NCBI RefSeq assembly: GCF_000020645.1 | Contig: NC_011060.1 | Coordinates: 1,936,501-2,000,500 of the forward strand | DNA: 64,000 nt | Direction: 5' to 3' | Source: Pelodictyon phaeoclathratiforme BU-1 | GTDB taxonomy: Bacteria; Bacteroidota; Chlorobiia; Chlorobiales; Chlorobiaceae | Part shown: piece by piece, positions 15,038-24,590 of the stretch | Numbering within the stretch: the stretch's first letter is position 1 | Layout of the letters: every line of letters starts with the position of its first letter | Program-made: the position numbers and the translations under genes | Notes under the pieces: generated by a model | What the model was told of the DNA's origin: nothing | Databases searched by the model: none | The model's input: the letters and a program-made list of their open reading frames with translations, nothing else

Positions 15038-16138
15038 TTAAGCTTTATCTTGATGATCATGCTTCTCTGATTTTGCCTTCTTTACAGCGGTCACTGCAGC
15101 ATGTGCGGCAGCGCCCGCAGCGGCGGCACCAACGGCAATAATACCAATTTTGTCGGCATTGCTGTCAGTGCCAAGGAACGGGACATCGGCAAGTCTCTGG
15201 TAGAATGGACCTCTGTCCCAGAAATTCGGCTCAGAGCAGCCAATACAAGGGTGACCGGAACCGATCGGAAAGCTTGTGCCCCCGTTCCACTGTATCTTGG
15301 AACAGGAATTATAGGTGGTTGGACCTTTGCAACCCATCTTGTAGAGGCACCACCCTTTTCTTGTCGCTTCATCATCAAAGCTTGAAACAAACATGCCTGC
15401 ATCAAAAAAAGCACGCCGATAGCATTTATCGTGAATCCTCGTGTTATAAAAAGCTTTTGGACGACCAAAACGGTCAAGTTCAGGTAAGGTGCCAAAGGTA
15501 TGGAAATGGGTAATAACACCGGTCATCACCTCTGATATCGGTGGACAGCCTGGTACCTTGATAATGGGCTTGTCTTTGATGATATCGGAAACCGGAGCGG
15601 CTCCTGTTGGGTTGGGATCAGCATTCTGCACACAACCAAATGAAGCACAGGCACCCCACGCAACGATTGCTGCTGCATCGGCGGCAGTCTCTTTCAGAGT
15701 ATTCAGAAAAGAATCGCCGCCTACCATGCAATAAACGCCATCATCTTTTGTGGAGGCGTTTCCTTCAACAGCGAGGATGTATTTTCCCTTGTACTCTTTC
15801 ATGATCCTGCGGCGCTGATCCTCAAGCTGATGACCTGCAGCAGCGCTGAGAACATCATCATAATCAAGGGAGATCATGTTGAAGAGTATGTCTTCAATAG
15901 AGGGGTGGGATGATCGGATAAAAGACTCGGAACAGCAGGTGCATTCAAGGCCGTGAAGCCAGATTACCGGAGTCCTTGGTTTCTTCTCCATTGCCTCGAC
16001 AATAGTGGGCAGCAGAGACGGTGAAAGACCAAGATAGACTGATGTAAGGGAGCAGAACTTCAGAAAGTCTCTGCGGCTTACCCCCCTCGCTCTGAATACA
16101 TCGGCAAAGGTCTGATTACTTTGCATCACTACCTCCAT
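15038..16138 (-). CDS. hupS: [NiFe]-hydrogenase small subunit with Tat signal
   Basis: A 366-residue iron-sulfur subunit. The Tat signal is SRRDFLKF near residues 20-27 followed by a hydrophobic stretch. Proximal-cluster cysteines are in LECTCCSESF, and further ligands in GACASFGCVQ, CYRRAFFDAG, MGCKGPTTYNSC and HPCIGCSEPNF. A C-terminal Ala-rich segment (about 325-350) is the membrane anchor. It carries electrons from the NiFe site to HupC on the periplasmic side. It is the first gene of the hup operon. Confidence 0.96.
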   Translation of the reverse strand: MEVVMQSNQTFADVFRARGVSRRDFLKFCSLTSVYLGLSPSLLPTIVEAMEKKPRTPVIWLHGLECTCCSESFIRSSHPSIEDILFNMISLDYDDVLSAAAGHQLEDQRRRIMKEYKGKYILAVEGNASTKDDGVYCMVGGDSFLNTLKETAADAAAIVAWGACASFGCVQNADPNPTGAAPVSDIIKDKPIIKVPGCPPISEVMTGVITHFHTFGTLPELDRFGRPKAFYNTRIHDKCYRRAFFDAGMFVSSFDDEATRKGWCLYKMGCKGPTTYNSCSKIQWNGGTSFPIGSGHPCIGCSEPNFWDRGPFYQRLADVPFLGTDSNADKIGIIAVGAAAAGAAAHAAVTAVKKAKSEKHDHQDKA

Positions 16139-16271
16139 TTAATAATATCAGTTTATCTGGAACTATTTCTTAAGAAAATAAGAGAATTAAGGGATTTATC
16201 CTTTCATTTCCGAAATGATCATCATAAAAACTCATTATCCAAAAGGTAACAATTGTTCTCGGAACTCCCAT

Positions 16272-16306
16272 AAAAAAACCCCGTTCATCCTTGCGAAAAA
16301 CGGGGT
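16272..16306 (-). terminator. Rho-independent terminator of the nuo operon
   Basis: On the minus strand ACCCCGTT and AACGGGGT form an 8-bp perfect stem followed by seven T. It lies 25 bp past the nuoN stop codon, so it closes the nuo transcript and separates it from hupSLC. Confidence 0.88.
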
Positions 16307-16330
16307 CTAAAGCATTGACTCAGGCTCTGC

Positions 16331-17872
16331 TCACTTCACTGGAAAGGTAATGCCAAACATGGAGGATGAATGCATGGCAAAATCAGAGAGCGGTGTGAAA
16401 AAGAGACCGAAAAAGATGGTCAGAAACATCAGGAAGGCCATCAAAATTTGAGCGGTCATCCCGGGGTTCATATTCCTGTCGTCAGGCTGTTTTGATTCAC
16501 GAAGGAACATGTTGAGAGGAATCAGCATGTAGTAGTAGAGCGATATCACACTGGTCATGATACCGATAAGGGCAATCCAGATGTAGAGGGAACCTTTGTC
16601 GAGCAGTGCAAGGAAGATCATAAACTTGCCATAAAAGCCCACCGTCGGGGGAAGGCCGACAAGAGAGATCAAAAAGACGGTCAATGCAGCGCCTGCAAGC
16701 GGCATTCTTTTGCCAAGGCCACGATAATCGTCAAGGTTTTCACTGCCGGTTTTGTTCGAGATAAGAATCACGACATAGAATGCTCCGAAATTCATGAGGA
16801 AATAAGAGAGCAGATAGACAAGGGTCGCCTGGGTACCAATCTTGTTTATAAGAATGACACCGAGGAGCAGATAACCCGCATGAGCAATGGAAGAGTATGC
16901 GAGCAAGCGTTTGACATTTTTCTGCCAGAGAGCCACGACGTTGCCATAAATCATTGATGCAACAGAGAGGATCAGGAGCAGCGAGAGCCAGTCGAAACCG
17001 AGAATATCTTCGTAGGGAAGACCACCATGGGGCACAGCGACATAGAAAAAGCGCATAAGCAGGGCAAACCCTGCTGCCTTTGAGGCAACGGAAAGATAAG
17101 CGGTAATGGGAGTCGGGGCTCCTTCATAGACGTCGGGCGTCCAGAAATGGAACGGTACGGCACCAATCTTATAGCCAAATCCAGCCAGAATCAGGAGCGT
17201 AGCCAGAATCATCAGGAGCGGATCGTAGCCATGTGTGGCGAGCTCGGCGCTGATCTTGATGAGATTAGTCTGGGCAGTAAGACCGTAGATGAGTGAAAAA
17301 CCGTAGACCATGAGGCCTGATGAGACTGCGCCATACACAAGATATTTCAGGGCAGCTTCCGATGAACGGGCGTCGCGTTTGAAATAGCCGGTAAGAATGT
17401 ATGCGGTGAAACTCACCAGCTCCATCGAAAGGAAGATCATCAGCAGATCAGCAGAAGAGGCCATCATGATCATACCGATTACCATAGCTACGATGAGCGC
17501 ATAATACTCACCCATACTTTTCACCTCCCGCTCGAACTGCTCGTCAGCCATCGTAACGATAACGGCAAGCATACCCGAGAAGACGGAAAAGTATTTAAAA
17601 AAGAGAGCAAACTCATCAAGGACATACATCCCGAAAAAAAGCTCTCCCGCTGGCAGGCTATCCTGCTGGTAAATGAAGACGACGCTGCCCGCAAGCCCGA
17701 GAAGGGTTGTTATGGAGAGCAGATTGTTTTTGCGCCCTTTTGCAACGAGATCAACCAGGATCAAGAGCATAAAAAGCACGGACAGATAAATTTCAGGTAT
17801 AAAAAATCCAACGCTTGCTTTCAGACTCGCAATTATACCTTGAATTTCAGCACCTGATGGCAGCTCGAACAT
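16331..17872 (-). CDS. nuoN: NADH-quinone oxidoreductase subunit N
   Basis: A 513-residue antiporter-like membrane subunit with about 14 transmembrane helices. The FHFWTPDVYEGAPTPITAYL segment is the family signature, and conserved lysines occur in its membrane helices. It forms one of three proton channels of complex I. It is the last gene of the eleven-gene operon and is followed by a terminator. It has the usual length. Confidence 0.95.
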   Translation of the reverse strand: MFELPSGAEIQGIIASLKASVGFFIPEIYLSVLFMLLILVDLVAKGRKNNLLSITTLLGLAGSVVFIYQQDSLPAGELFFGMYVLDEFALFFKYFSVFSGMLAVIVTMADEQFEREVKSMGEYYALIVAMVIGMIMMASSADLLMIFLSMELVSFTAYILTGYFKRDARSSEAALKYLVYGAVSSGLMVYGFSLIYGLTAQTNLIKISAELATHGYDPLLMILATLLILAGFGYKIGAVPFHFWTPDVYEGAPTPITAYLSVASKAAGFALLMRFFYVAVPHGGLPYEDILGFDWLSLLLILSVASMIYGNVVALWQKNVKRLLAYSSIAHAGYLLLGVILINKIGTQATLVYLLSYFLMNFGAFYVVILISNKTGSENLDDYRGLGKRMPLAGAALTVFLISLVGLPPTVGFYGKFMIFLALLDKGSLYIWIALIGIMTSVISLYYYMLIPLNMFLRESKQPDDRNMNPGMTAQILMAFLMFLTIFFGLFFTPLSDFAMHSSSMFGITFPVK

Positions 17873-17915
17873 AATTCTCTTCGTTTATTCTTTAACCTCA
17901 GTCAATTCCATTAAA

Positions 17916-19550
17916 TCACATCTGTGACATCACCACGGGTGAAAGCACTTGAACCAACTTGTTAATGCTCGTCGTCAGCATACCGAGCACAGGCATCGGA
18001 TAGATACCAAGGAAAATAGTAATCACAACGAGCGGGACAAGCATGGCAAGCTCACGTCCGTCAAGATCAAGCTTTCCCTTCCAGTCATGAAAATGGATAT
18101 GCTCATGACCATCTTCACCAACTTCAAGATCATAAGCCGCATCATCCCTTCTCTTGCCAAGGAACATCCTTTGCAGAGACCAGAGCAGGTAAGCTGCACC
18201 GAAAACAATGCCGAGCACCGAGACAATGGCGATAGGCCTTGTTGTTTCAGAACTGAAAGCGCCAACAAAGACCAACGCTTCAGAGATAAAACCACTCAGA
18301 CCAGGAAGACCAAGAGAGGCAAACCAGGCAACCGTAACAATGGCCGCATAGACCGGCATGTATGAAGCGAGTCCGCCGAATTTTTCGATCTGGCGAGTAT
18401 GCGCCCGGTCATAGATAACACCGACCAGAAGGAAGAGCATGGCGGTAATGGTGCCATGATTAAACATCTGATAAAGCGCACCAACCATACCTTCGCTGTT
18501 TCCGGCAGAAAGACCGAGCAGCACGTAACCCATGTGACTGATCGAAGAGTAGGCAACCATTTTTTTAAGATCCTTCTGTGCCAGTGCACAGAAAGCGCCG
18601 TAGATAATGTTGATGGCACCAAATATTCCTATGACATACATCGAGGCCTGAAAGACCTCGGGAAACAGCGGAAAGTTGATACGAATCATGCCATAGGTAC
18701 CAAGCTTCAGAAGCACACCGGCAAGGATAACCGAAATAGGTGTCGGCGCTTCAACGTGAGCATCAGGAAGCCATGTATGGAATGGAAACATAGGCACCTT
18801 GATAGCAAAACCGATAAAGAGAACAATAAAGGCGACATAACGCCACACAACATTATCGGGGCCGAGAATGGCATCCTTGATATAATTTTCCTGGCTTGCC
18901 ATGGCAACAAGGCTGAAGGTATGGTTTCCGGTCAGCGGATCGATGACACTGAAATAGAGTCCGATCATGACAAGAAGCATGAACACCGAACCAAAAAGCG
19001 TATAGAGGAAAAACTTGATCGCTGCATATTCACGGTTAGGACCACCCCAGATGCCAATAAGGAAGTACATCGGAAGAAGCATAACCTCCCAGAAAACGTA
19101 AAAGAGGAAGAAGTCAAGCGCTACAAAACAGCCCATCATAGCCGAGGCGAGCAGGTTGTAGAGGATAAAATAGCCCTTCACCTGTTTCTGTATGGTCCAG
19201 CTTGAAAGAATACCAATTGCCGAGACAAGGGCAGTCAGAATCACCATGGTGACCGATATTCCATCAATACCAAGGAAATACTCAATGTTCAGTGAACCAA
19301 AACCACCAAGATTGAGACTGATCCACGGAACCCTCTCAACAAACTGGAATGAGCCCAGCGGACTTCCCCCTGGCCCAGCGGTTATTCCGGGTAGCGCAGG
19401 ATCATAACCTCTCCAGATCAGAACCGCCAGCACTCCCTGGGCAAGAGCCGCAAGCAATGAAACAATTCTGATTATCTGCTTTTGCGATGAAGGCACAGCA
19501 AGTATTACCAGACCGGCAATAATAGGCAGAAAAACAATTAAACTCAGCAT
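17916..19550 (-). CDS. nuoM: NADH-quinone oxidoreductase subunit M
   Basis: A 544-residue antiporter-like membrane subunit with about 14 transmembrane helices. It contains KVPMFPFHTWLPDAHVEAPT and a conserved glutamate in the FYVFWEVMLLPMY helix. It contributes a proton channel to the membrane arm. A cytoplasmic loop near residues 460-490 is rich in Asp, Glu and His (GEDGHEHIHFHDWKGK), which is unusual for the subunit. It sits between nuoL and nuoN with short gaps. Confidence 0.95.
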   Translation of the reverse strand: MLSLIVFLPIIAGLVILAVPSSQKQIIRIVSLLAALAQGVLAVLIWRGYDPALPGITAGPGGSPLGSFQFVERVPWISLNLGGFGSLNIEYFLGIDGISVTMVILTALVSAIGILSSWTIQKQVKGYFILYNLLASAMMGCFVALDFFLFYVFWEVMLLPMYFLIGIWGGPNREYAAIKFFLYTLFGSVFMLLVMIGLYFSVIDPLTGNHTFSLVAMASQENYIKDAILGPDNVVWRYVAFIVLFIGFAIKVPMFPFHTWLPDAHVEAPTPISVILAGVLLKLGTYGMIRINFPLFPEVFQASMYVIGIFGAINIIYGAFCALAQKDLKKMVAYSSISHMGYVLLGLSAGNSEGMVGALYQMFNHGTITAMLFLLVGVIYDRAHTRQIEKFGGLASYMPVYAAIVTVAWFASLGLPGLSGFISEALVFVGAFSSETTRPIAIVSVLGIVFGAAYLLWSLQRMFLGKRRDDAAYDLEVGEDGHEHIHFHDWKGKLDLDGRELAMLVPLVVITIFLGIYPMPVLGMLTTSINKLVQVLSPVVMSQM

Positions 19551-19591
19551 GTTCCGTGTCTGTAAGTTTTCAGATTAAAAGTAAATCTATC

Positions 19592-21868
19592 TTAGTAGAT
19601 CAGTCGTGTAAAATAAAAAACAAAGTAACCAGCAAGCACAAGAAGCAACATCACAACATAGGTTTGCACCTTGCCGGTCTGAAACTTTCTCAATACAGCG
19701 CCCGTTGTATTGACGGTGAAAGCTGTAAAATTCACGAGGCCATCAACCACGTTTCTGTCAAATCCGTCATTAAGGAAAGCGAATTTTCTGACCAGAAAAG
19801 CAACGCCATTGACTATTCCATCAACAACATTGGTGTCGAACCAGGAGAGCATTTTAGCAATAACCATTGACCCCTTGATAACCGTAGCATCATAGATCTC
19901 ATCCCAGTACCACTTGTTAAGCGAAAAGAGGTAAAGTGGCCTGATGGATTGGGCTGTTTTATCAGGATCAATAATCCTGAAGACGTAAACAACAAATGCC
20001 ATGCCAATACCGAGCGCAACCATCAGGGTGGAAATATAGATTGCGGTGTAGTGCGCAGCATGTCCGGCATGAACGATTTCTGCCTGGCGCGGATCCGAGT
20101 AGACTTGTCCGCCATGTCCAACTGAAGCAACACCATGTTCGGCAACACCATGAGCAGCTCCATGTTCAGGAAGAGCGACTTCAGCAGCCGGAACAACTCC
20201 CGCAAGATGCGGTGCAACCGTACCTGCAGGATGGGCACCTATCTGTGGATTGGCGGCACCCACAACCGTTGCCGGGGTCGGAATCATCTTCATAAACCAC
20301 CCTTTTGCGCCATCAAGGGGATCCGGGGAATAGACAAAAAATACGGAAAGTGTCGCCAGAACAACAAGTGGCGCCCGCATGTTCCATGAAACCTCATGTA
20401 CTCCATGAGCAGCATGATGATCGTCGGTATGCGCATCATGACTGGCATGTGCATGATGAGCCTGATGATGATTGTCGGCTGGTTTCAGGTGCGTGCGACT
20501 TTCACCGAAGAAGACAAGCCATATCTGACGCCCCATATAGAAAGCGGTAAGCATGGCAGAAAAGAATCCAAGAGCAGGAATGAGATAATAAATACCGCCA
20601 CCCTCTACCTCAGCAAAACCGAGAGCGCCTGCAAGAATAGCATCTTTGCTCAGAAAACCGCTGGTAAGAGGCAAACCGGCAAGGGCAAGCGTTGCAAGGG
20701 TAAAGGTTGCAAAGGTCCATGGCATCTGTTTGCGAAGACCGCCCATCCAGCGCATGTCCTGTTCATGGTGCATGGCATGGATAATGGCGCCTGAACCAAG
20801 AAAAAGACAGGCTTTAAAAAATGCGTGCGTAACAAGGTGAAAGAGTGATGCCGAGTAGGCGCCAACACCAAGACCAAGAACCATGTATCCAAGCTGCGAG
20901 ACCGTCGAATAGGCAAGAACCCTTTTGATGTCATGCTGGGTAATTGCTATGGTTGCTGCCATGAAGGCTGTCATGGCACCGATAAAGGCGATAACATGCA
21001 GTGCGTCAGGTGTCAGCATCACAAAGATGCGGGCAACAAAGTAAACGCCTGCGGCAACCATAGTAGCCGCATGGATCAGGGCCGATACCGGTGTCGGGCC
21101 CTCCATGGCATCAGGAAGCCATACATGAAGCGGGAACTGAGCCGACTTGCCTACGCAGCCCATAAAGAGAAGGATACCCGCAGCCGTTAACCAAGCATTG
21201 GAGAGAGCAAACTTTCCTGCTGCAAGATTGGCATAGATCTGCTCGAAGCTGAAGGTGTGGAACTGGGAATAGAGAATCAGAATACCAAGCCACATACCGA
21301 TGTCGCCGACACGGTTGGCAAGAAATGCCTTTTTCTGTGCATCAGCCGCACTATCCTTTTCAAAGAAGAATCCGATAAGAAGATAGGAAGAGAGACCGAC
21401 GAGTTCCCAGAAAATATAGATAGCGAACAGATTATCAGAGAGTACGATGCCAAGCATGGAGAAGGTAAAGATCCCCAGATAGGCAAAATACCTTCCATAA
21501 TTCTTGTCCCCGGCCATATATCCGGTTGAATACAGGTGAACAAGCAGGCTGATAAGCGTTACCATTGTGAGCATAATGGCCGTGAGGTTGTCGATAACAA
21601 CGCCCATCTTGATCTGCAGCGGGCCTACCCCCGGTACATTGCCCAAATCAATCCAGGTAAAATCCCAGGCAATCCTGAATGCCGGATCGTAGGCCTGCAC
21701 AATGACCGACCAGAAGATATAGGCAGAGATGCCAAATGCTGTGCCAAGTATTCCAACTCCAAGAAAATCACCGTTTCTGGGAAGACGACGATTAAAAAAG
21801 ATAAGAATGACAAACGAGAGCAGCGGCAGCAGCAGTACGACTATTGATAACTGAATTAAACTGTGCAT
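19592..21868 (-). CDS. nuoL: NADH-quinone oxidoreductase subunit L
   Basis: A 758-residue antiporter-like subunit with the long lateral helix. Motifs include FPLHVWLPDAMEGPTPVSAL and IYIFWELVGLSSYLLIGFFF. It is longer than the usual ~610-670 residues because of two low-complexity insertions: a His/Ala/Asp-rich block (KPADNHHQAHHAHASHDAHT and onward, about residues 470-500) and a second His/Gly/Ala-rich loop (about 555-605). Both are predicted to lie in one loop region near the C-terminal lateral helix. It forms the distal proton channel. Confidence 0.95.
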   Translation of the reverse strand: MHSLIQLSIVVLLLPLLSFVILIFFNRRLPRNGDFLGVGILGTAFGISAYIFWSVIVQAYDPAFRIAWDFTWIDLGNVPGVGPLQIKMGVVIDNLTAIMLTMVTLISLLVHLYSTGYMAGDKNYGRYFAYLGIFTFSMLGIVLSDNLFAIYIFWELVGLSSYLLIGFFFEKDSAADAQKKAFLANRVGDIGMWLGILILYSQFHTFSFEQIYANLAAGKFALSNAWLTAAGILLFMGCVGKSAQFPLHVWLPDAMEGPTPVSALIHAATMVAAGVYFVARIFVMLTPDALHVIAFIGAMTAFMAATIAITQHDIKRVLAYSTVSQLGYMVLGLGVGAYSASLFHLVTHAFFKACLFLGSGAIIHAMHHEQDMRWMGGLRKQMPWTFATFTLATLALAGLPLTSGFLSKDAILAGALGFAEVEGGGIYYLIPALGFFSAMLTAFYMGRQIWLVFFGESRTHLKPADNHHQAHHAHASHDAHTDDHHAAHGVHEVSWNMRAPLVVLATLSVFFVYSPDPLDGAKGWFMKMIPTPATVVGAANPQIGAHPAGTVAPHLAGVVPAAEVALPEHGAAHGVAEHGVASVGHGGQVYSDPRQAEIVHAGHAAHYTAIYISTLMVALGIGMAFVVYVFRIIDPDKTAQSIRPLYLFSLNKWYWDEIYDATVIKGSMVIAKMLSWFDTNVVDGIVNGVAFLVRKFAFLNDGFDRNVVDGLVNFTAFTVNTTGAVLRKFQTGKVQTYVVMLLLVLAGYFVFYFTRLIY

Positions 21869-21923
21869 GTTCCTTTAGTTTACACCGAAAAAAAATTAAT
21901 ACTTTTGGAGCTGTAACGCCCTG

Positions 21924-22241
21924 TTACTCTTTCATTGAATCAATACTTGAAACATCGACGCTCTTGAATATCTTGTAAATATTGATCACGATAGCGAGAG
22001 CAATGGCAGCTTCAGCGGCGGCGATAACAATAATAAAGAGAGCAAACATCACTCCTTCCATCCCACCGTTATATTTTGAGAATGCCAGAAAATTGATGTT
22101 GGCCGCATTAAGAATAAGCTCAACACCCATCAGGACAACGATGGCATTTCTCCGGGTCATGACGGCAAAAAGGCCGAAACCCAGCAGAAAGGCCGATATT
22201 GTCAGGTAATGATTGAGTCCAATAGTCGTCAACTGTTCCAT
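21924..22241 (-). CDS. nuoK: NADH-quinone oxidoreductase subunit K
   Basis: A 105-residue subunit with three transmembrane helices. The two conserved membrane glutamates are in GVELILNAANINFLAFS and AAAEAAIALAIVINIYK. They belong to the proton relay linking the quinone site to the antiporter subunits. Normal length, between nuoJ and nuoL. Confidence 0.95.
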   Translation of the reverse strand: MEQLTTIGLNHYLTISAFLLGFGLFAVMTRRNAIVVLMGVELILNAANINFLAFSKYNGGMEGVMFALFIIVIAAAEAAIALAIVINIYKIFKSVDVSSIDSMKE

Positions 22242-22264
22242 ACTGTAATAGACTTATTAATTCG

Positions 22265-22777
22265 TTATTTACCAGGCTTGTCGAAACGCGCGAGAAATGC
22301 TGCCCCGATAAGTGCTGCAAGCAGCAGAATCGAGACCATTTCAAACGGAAGAACATAGCGTGACATGGTTTCAAATCCAATCCGCTCCACAATACTGCCC
22401 TGAAGCATGGTTTCGGAGGGCATCCATCCATGCGTGGTATAAAAAGTATAGAGCAAGCCTCCAACAATGGCGGCAAGCAAAAGCGTACCGGGAATGATAT
22501 GAAGCACCTCACTTTTCTGACCGACATGCATGATGCTGTTGGTAAACATCACACCGAAAAGCAGCAGAACAAGAATACCACCCACATAAACAACAACCTG
22601 GGTAACTGCAATGAAATCAGCACTCAAAAAAACATAGAGAGCAGCCACACCAAAAAAAGTGAAGAGCAGCGAAAAAGCAGAATAGATAACATTCCGCGTA
22701 AAGACGACAAAGGCGGCTGAAAAGAGCGTTATGGCCGCAAAGAGATAAAAGATGACCGTATAGGTTGGGTTACTCAT
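22265..22777 (-). CDS. nuoJ: NADH-quinone oxidoreductase subunit J
   Basis: A 170-residue subunit with five transmembrane helices when started at the ATG at 22777 (MSNPTYTVIFYLF), 4 bp after the nuoI stop codon. A longer frame to 22975 only reads the nuoI 3' end out of frame and gives an arginine-rich, unlikely N-terminus. The helix VTQVVVYVGGILVLLLFGVM is the conserved TM3 that forms the pi-bulge in complex I. Confidence 0.93.
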   Translation of the reverse strand: MSNPTYTVIFYLFAAITLFSAAFVVFTRNVIYSAFSLLFTFFGVAALYVFLSADFIAVTQVVVYVGGILVLLLFGVMFTNSIMHVGQKSEVLHIIPGTLLLAAIVGGLLYTFYTTHGWMPSETMLQGSIVERIGFETMSRYVLPFEMVSILLLAALIGAAFLARFDKPGK

Positions 22778-22781
22778 AGTG

Positions 22782-23426
22782 TTAGAGCACATTAATTGGT
22801 TCGCCTGATTCTCCGCCCTTGCTTGCCTTAAGGGCCTCCGCTGCCTTCTTCTCCTTTTCCGCCTGCGCCTTGGCCTGGATTTCAGCAAGCTTGCGACGTT
22901 TGGCCTCAGCCTCAAGATGGGAAAGGTTTCCGAAATGATAGATAAAATTGCTTCGGTCAAACTCAGAAAAATCACTTACCGGAGTATGCACAAGACATTC
23001 GGTCGGACAGACTGTTGTGCAAATACCGCAGGTCATGCACTTTGCCACATCGATATCAAAAACAGGAATCCAGAACTTTTTCTGCTGTCCATCGGAGGTT
23101 TTTCCACAAAGCGCCATATCATCCGGAGCAACTTTGATAGTCTCCATAGTAATACAGGAAATCGGACATGCCCTGACACACTGACCGCAACCGATACAAT
23201 CTTCAATTTTATTATAAAGACGGTAGCGACCATGCTTTGGTGTGGGGATCACCTCCCTCGGATACTGCAGGGTGCAGAGACCGTCAACCTGACGGAAATA
23301 ATCTACATCATCAAGACCAGCATCACCTTTGCGATGGATGGCATTGAAAAAATGCTTCAGGGTGATTCCCATGCCGGCAGCAATCGTAACTGCTCCGGTT
23401 TTTATATTCCCGAAATACTCACTCAT
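22782..23426 (-). CDS. nuoI: NADH-quinone oxidoreductase subunit I
   Basis: A 214-residue ferredoxin-like subunit with two [4Fe-4S] motifs, CIGCGQCVRACP and CMTCGICTTVCP. These clusters carry electrons toward NuoB. The last ~45 residues form a charged, Lys/Glu/Ala-rich extension (EAEAKRRKLAEIQAKAQAEK and on) that is probably helical and not part of the core fold. Because NuoEFG are absent, this subunit is a plausible docking site for a soluble donor such as ferredoxin (inference). Confidence 0.94.
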   Translation of the reverse strand: MSEYFGNIKTGAVTIAAGMGITLKHFFNAIHRKGDAGLDDVDYFRQVDGLCTLQYPREVIPTPKHGRYRLYNKIEDCIGCGQCVRACPISCITMETIKVAPDDMALCGKTSDGQQKKFWIPVFDIDVAKCMTCGICTTVCPTECLVHTPVSDFSEFDRSNFIYHFGNLSHLEAEAKRRKLAEIQAKAQAEKEKKAAEALKASKGGESGEPINVL

Positions 23427-23471
23427 AATCTATACGTCATTACATTCCCGGTCATTGACTGTTGAACTCTC

Positions 23472-24590
23472 TTAAGGGACATACACTTCCCATATTGCGG
23501 TCAGCACAAAACTGATAAAGGCAAACGGCGTCAATACTTTCCAGCAGAGGTACATCAACTGGTCAACCCTCAAACGGGGAAGAGTCCAGCGAAGCCACAT
23601 CTGCACGAAAATAAAGAAGAACCCTTTCGATATAATCCAGAATGCACCCCAAACAGGCCCGTTTGTCCAGTCGTTAAGGGCAATTGCTCCGAGGTTAGGC
23701 AGAGGAGAATTCCATCCACCAAGAAAGACAATGGAGATAATGGCTGAAACCATGAACATGCTGCCATATTCAGCAAGAAAAATAACGGCGAACTTCATGC
23801 CAGTGTATTCAGTAAAGTAACCCGCAACCAGTTCCGATTCTGCTTCCGGAATATCAAATGGAGCACGGTTCACTTCAGCAAGCGAAGCGATAAAATAGAT
23901 GAGGAATGGAAGCCAGGCAATCGGCGACTGAAAGAGGAAAAAGTGTGCAAATCCCCAGGTGCCCGACTGCAAAACGGTAATCTGCTGCATATCAAGTGTA
24001 CCAGCCATCATCGCACCACAAAGAAGCGCAATTGCTGCAGGAATTTCATAACTCACAATCTGGGCAACGCTGCGGACCGCTCCATAAAGCGACCACTTGT
24101 TGTTGGAACCCCAACCGGCAGCAAGAATACCAACAACTTCAATTGCCACAATGCCGATTGCAAAAAACAACCCGACATTCAGGCTTGCCCCGATAAAGGC
24201 GGAACTGAAAGGAAGAACAGCAAAAGCAAGGAAAGAGCCAACAAAAAGTACACCAGGGCCAATAACAAAAAGGAACTTGTCGGCTGATGCAGGAACGATA
24301 TCCTCTTTCTGCAGAAGTTTCAGAATATCGGCAATCGTCTGCAGAATACCCCATTTGCCAACCTCCATAGGACCAAGGCGATCCTGCATGAACGCTGAAA
24401 TCTTCCGTTCACCATAGACACCGTAAGTCAGCGAGTAGAGTGCAATAAAGACAAGGGGAATGGCTGCGAGAATAACTAACCCAAGTGGCAAGCCAAAAAG
24501 ATAGAACCCGGCAAGAGCTTCCGACCAGGAATTGAGACTGTTACCCATAAGAAAAGGCATGCTAAATTGCGATAAAGCCGTTGAACTCAT
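23472..24590 (-). CDS. nuoH: NADH-quinone oxidoreductase subunit H
   Basis: A 372-residue membrane subunit with eight or nine helices that forms the quinone entry chamber. Conserved segments are RLGPMEVGKWGILQTIAD and NRAPFDIPEAESELVAGY, the latter with the conserved acidic residues. The start codon overlaps the nuoD stop by 4 bp. Length is slightly above average because of the N-terminus. Confidence 0.95.
   Translation of the reverse strand: MSSTALSQFSMPFLMGNSLNSWSEALAGFYLFGLPLGLVILAAIPLVFIALYSLTYGVYGERKISAFMQDRLGPMEVGKWGILQTIADILKLLQKEDIVPASADKFLFVIGPGVLFVGSFLAFAVLPFSSAFIGASLNVGLFFAIGIVAIEVVGILAAGWGSNNKWSLYGAVRSVAQIVSYEIPAAIALLCGAMMAGTLDMQQITVLQSGTWGFAHFFLFQSPIAWLPFLIYFIASLAEVNRAPFDIPEAESELVAGYFTEYTGMKFAVIFLAEYGSMFMVSAIISIVFLGGWNSPLPNLGAIALNDWTNGPVWGAFWIISKGFFFIFVQMWLRWTLPRLRVDQLMYLCWKVLTPFAFISFVLTAIWEVYVP

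Noticed and set aside
18399..19205. 268-codon plus-strand frame opposite nuoM
   Set aside because: It is the antisense of a highly conserved membrane gene; the translation is Lys/His-rich, without a domain or hydrophobic core.
22778..22975. N-terminal extension of nuoJ
   Set aside because: It reads the charged 3' end of nuoI in another frame and gives an arginine-rich segment; the ATG at 22777 fits the family.
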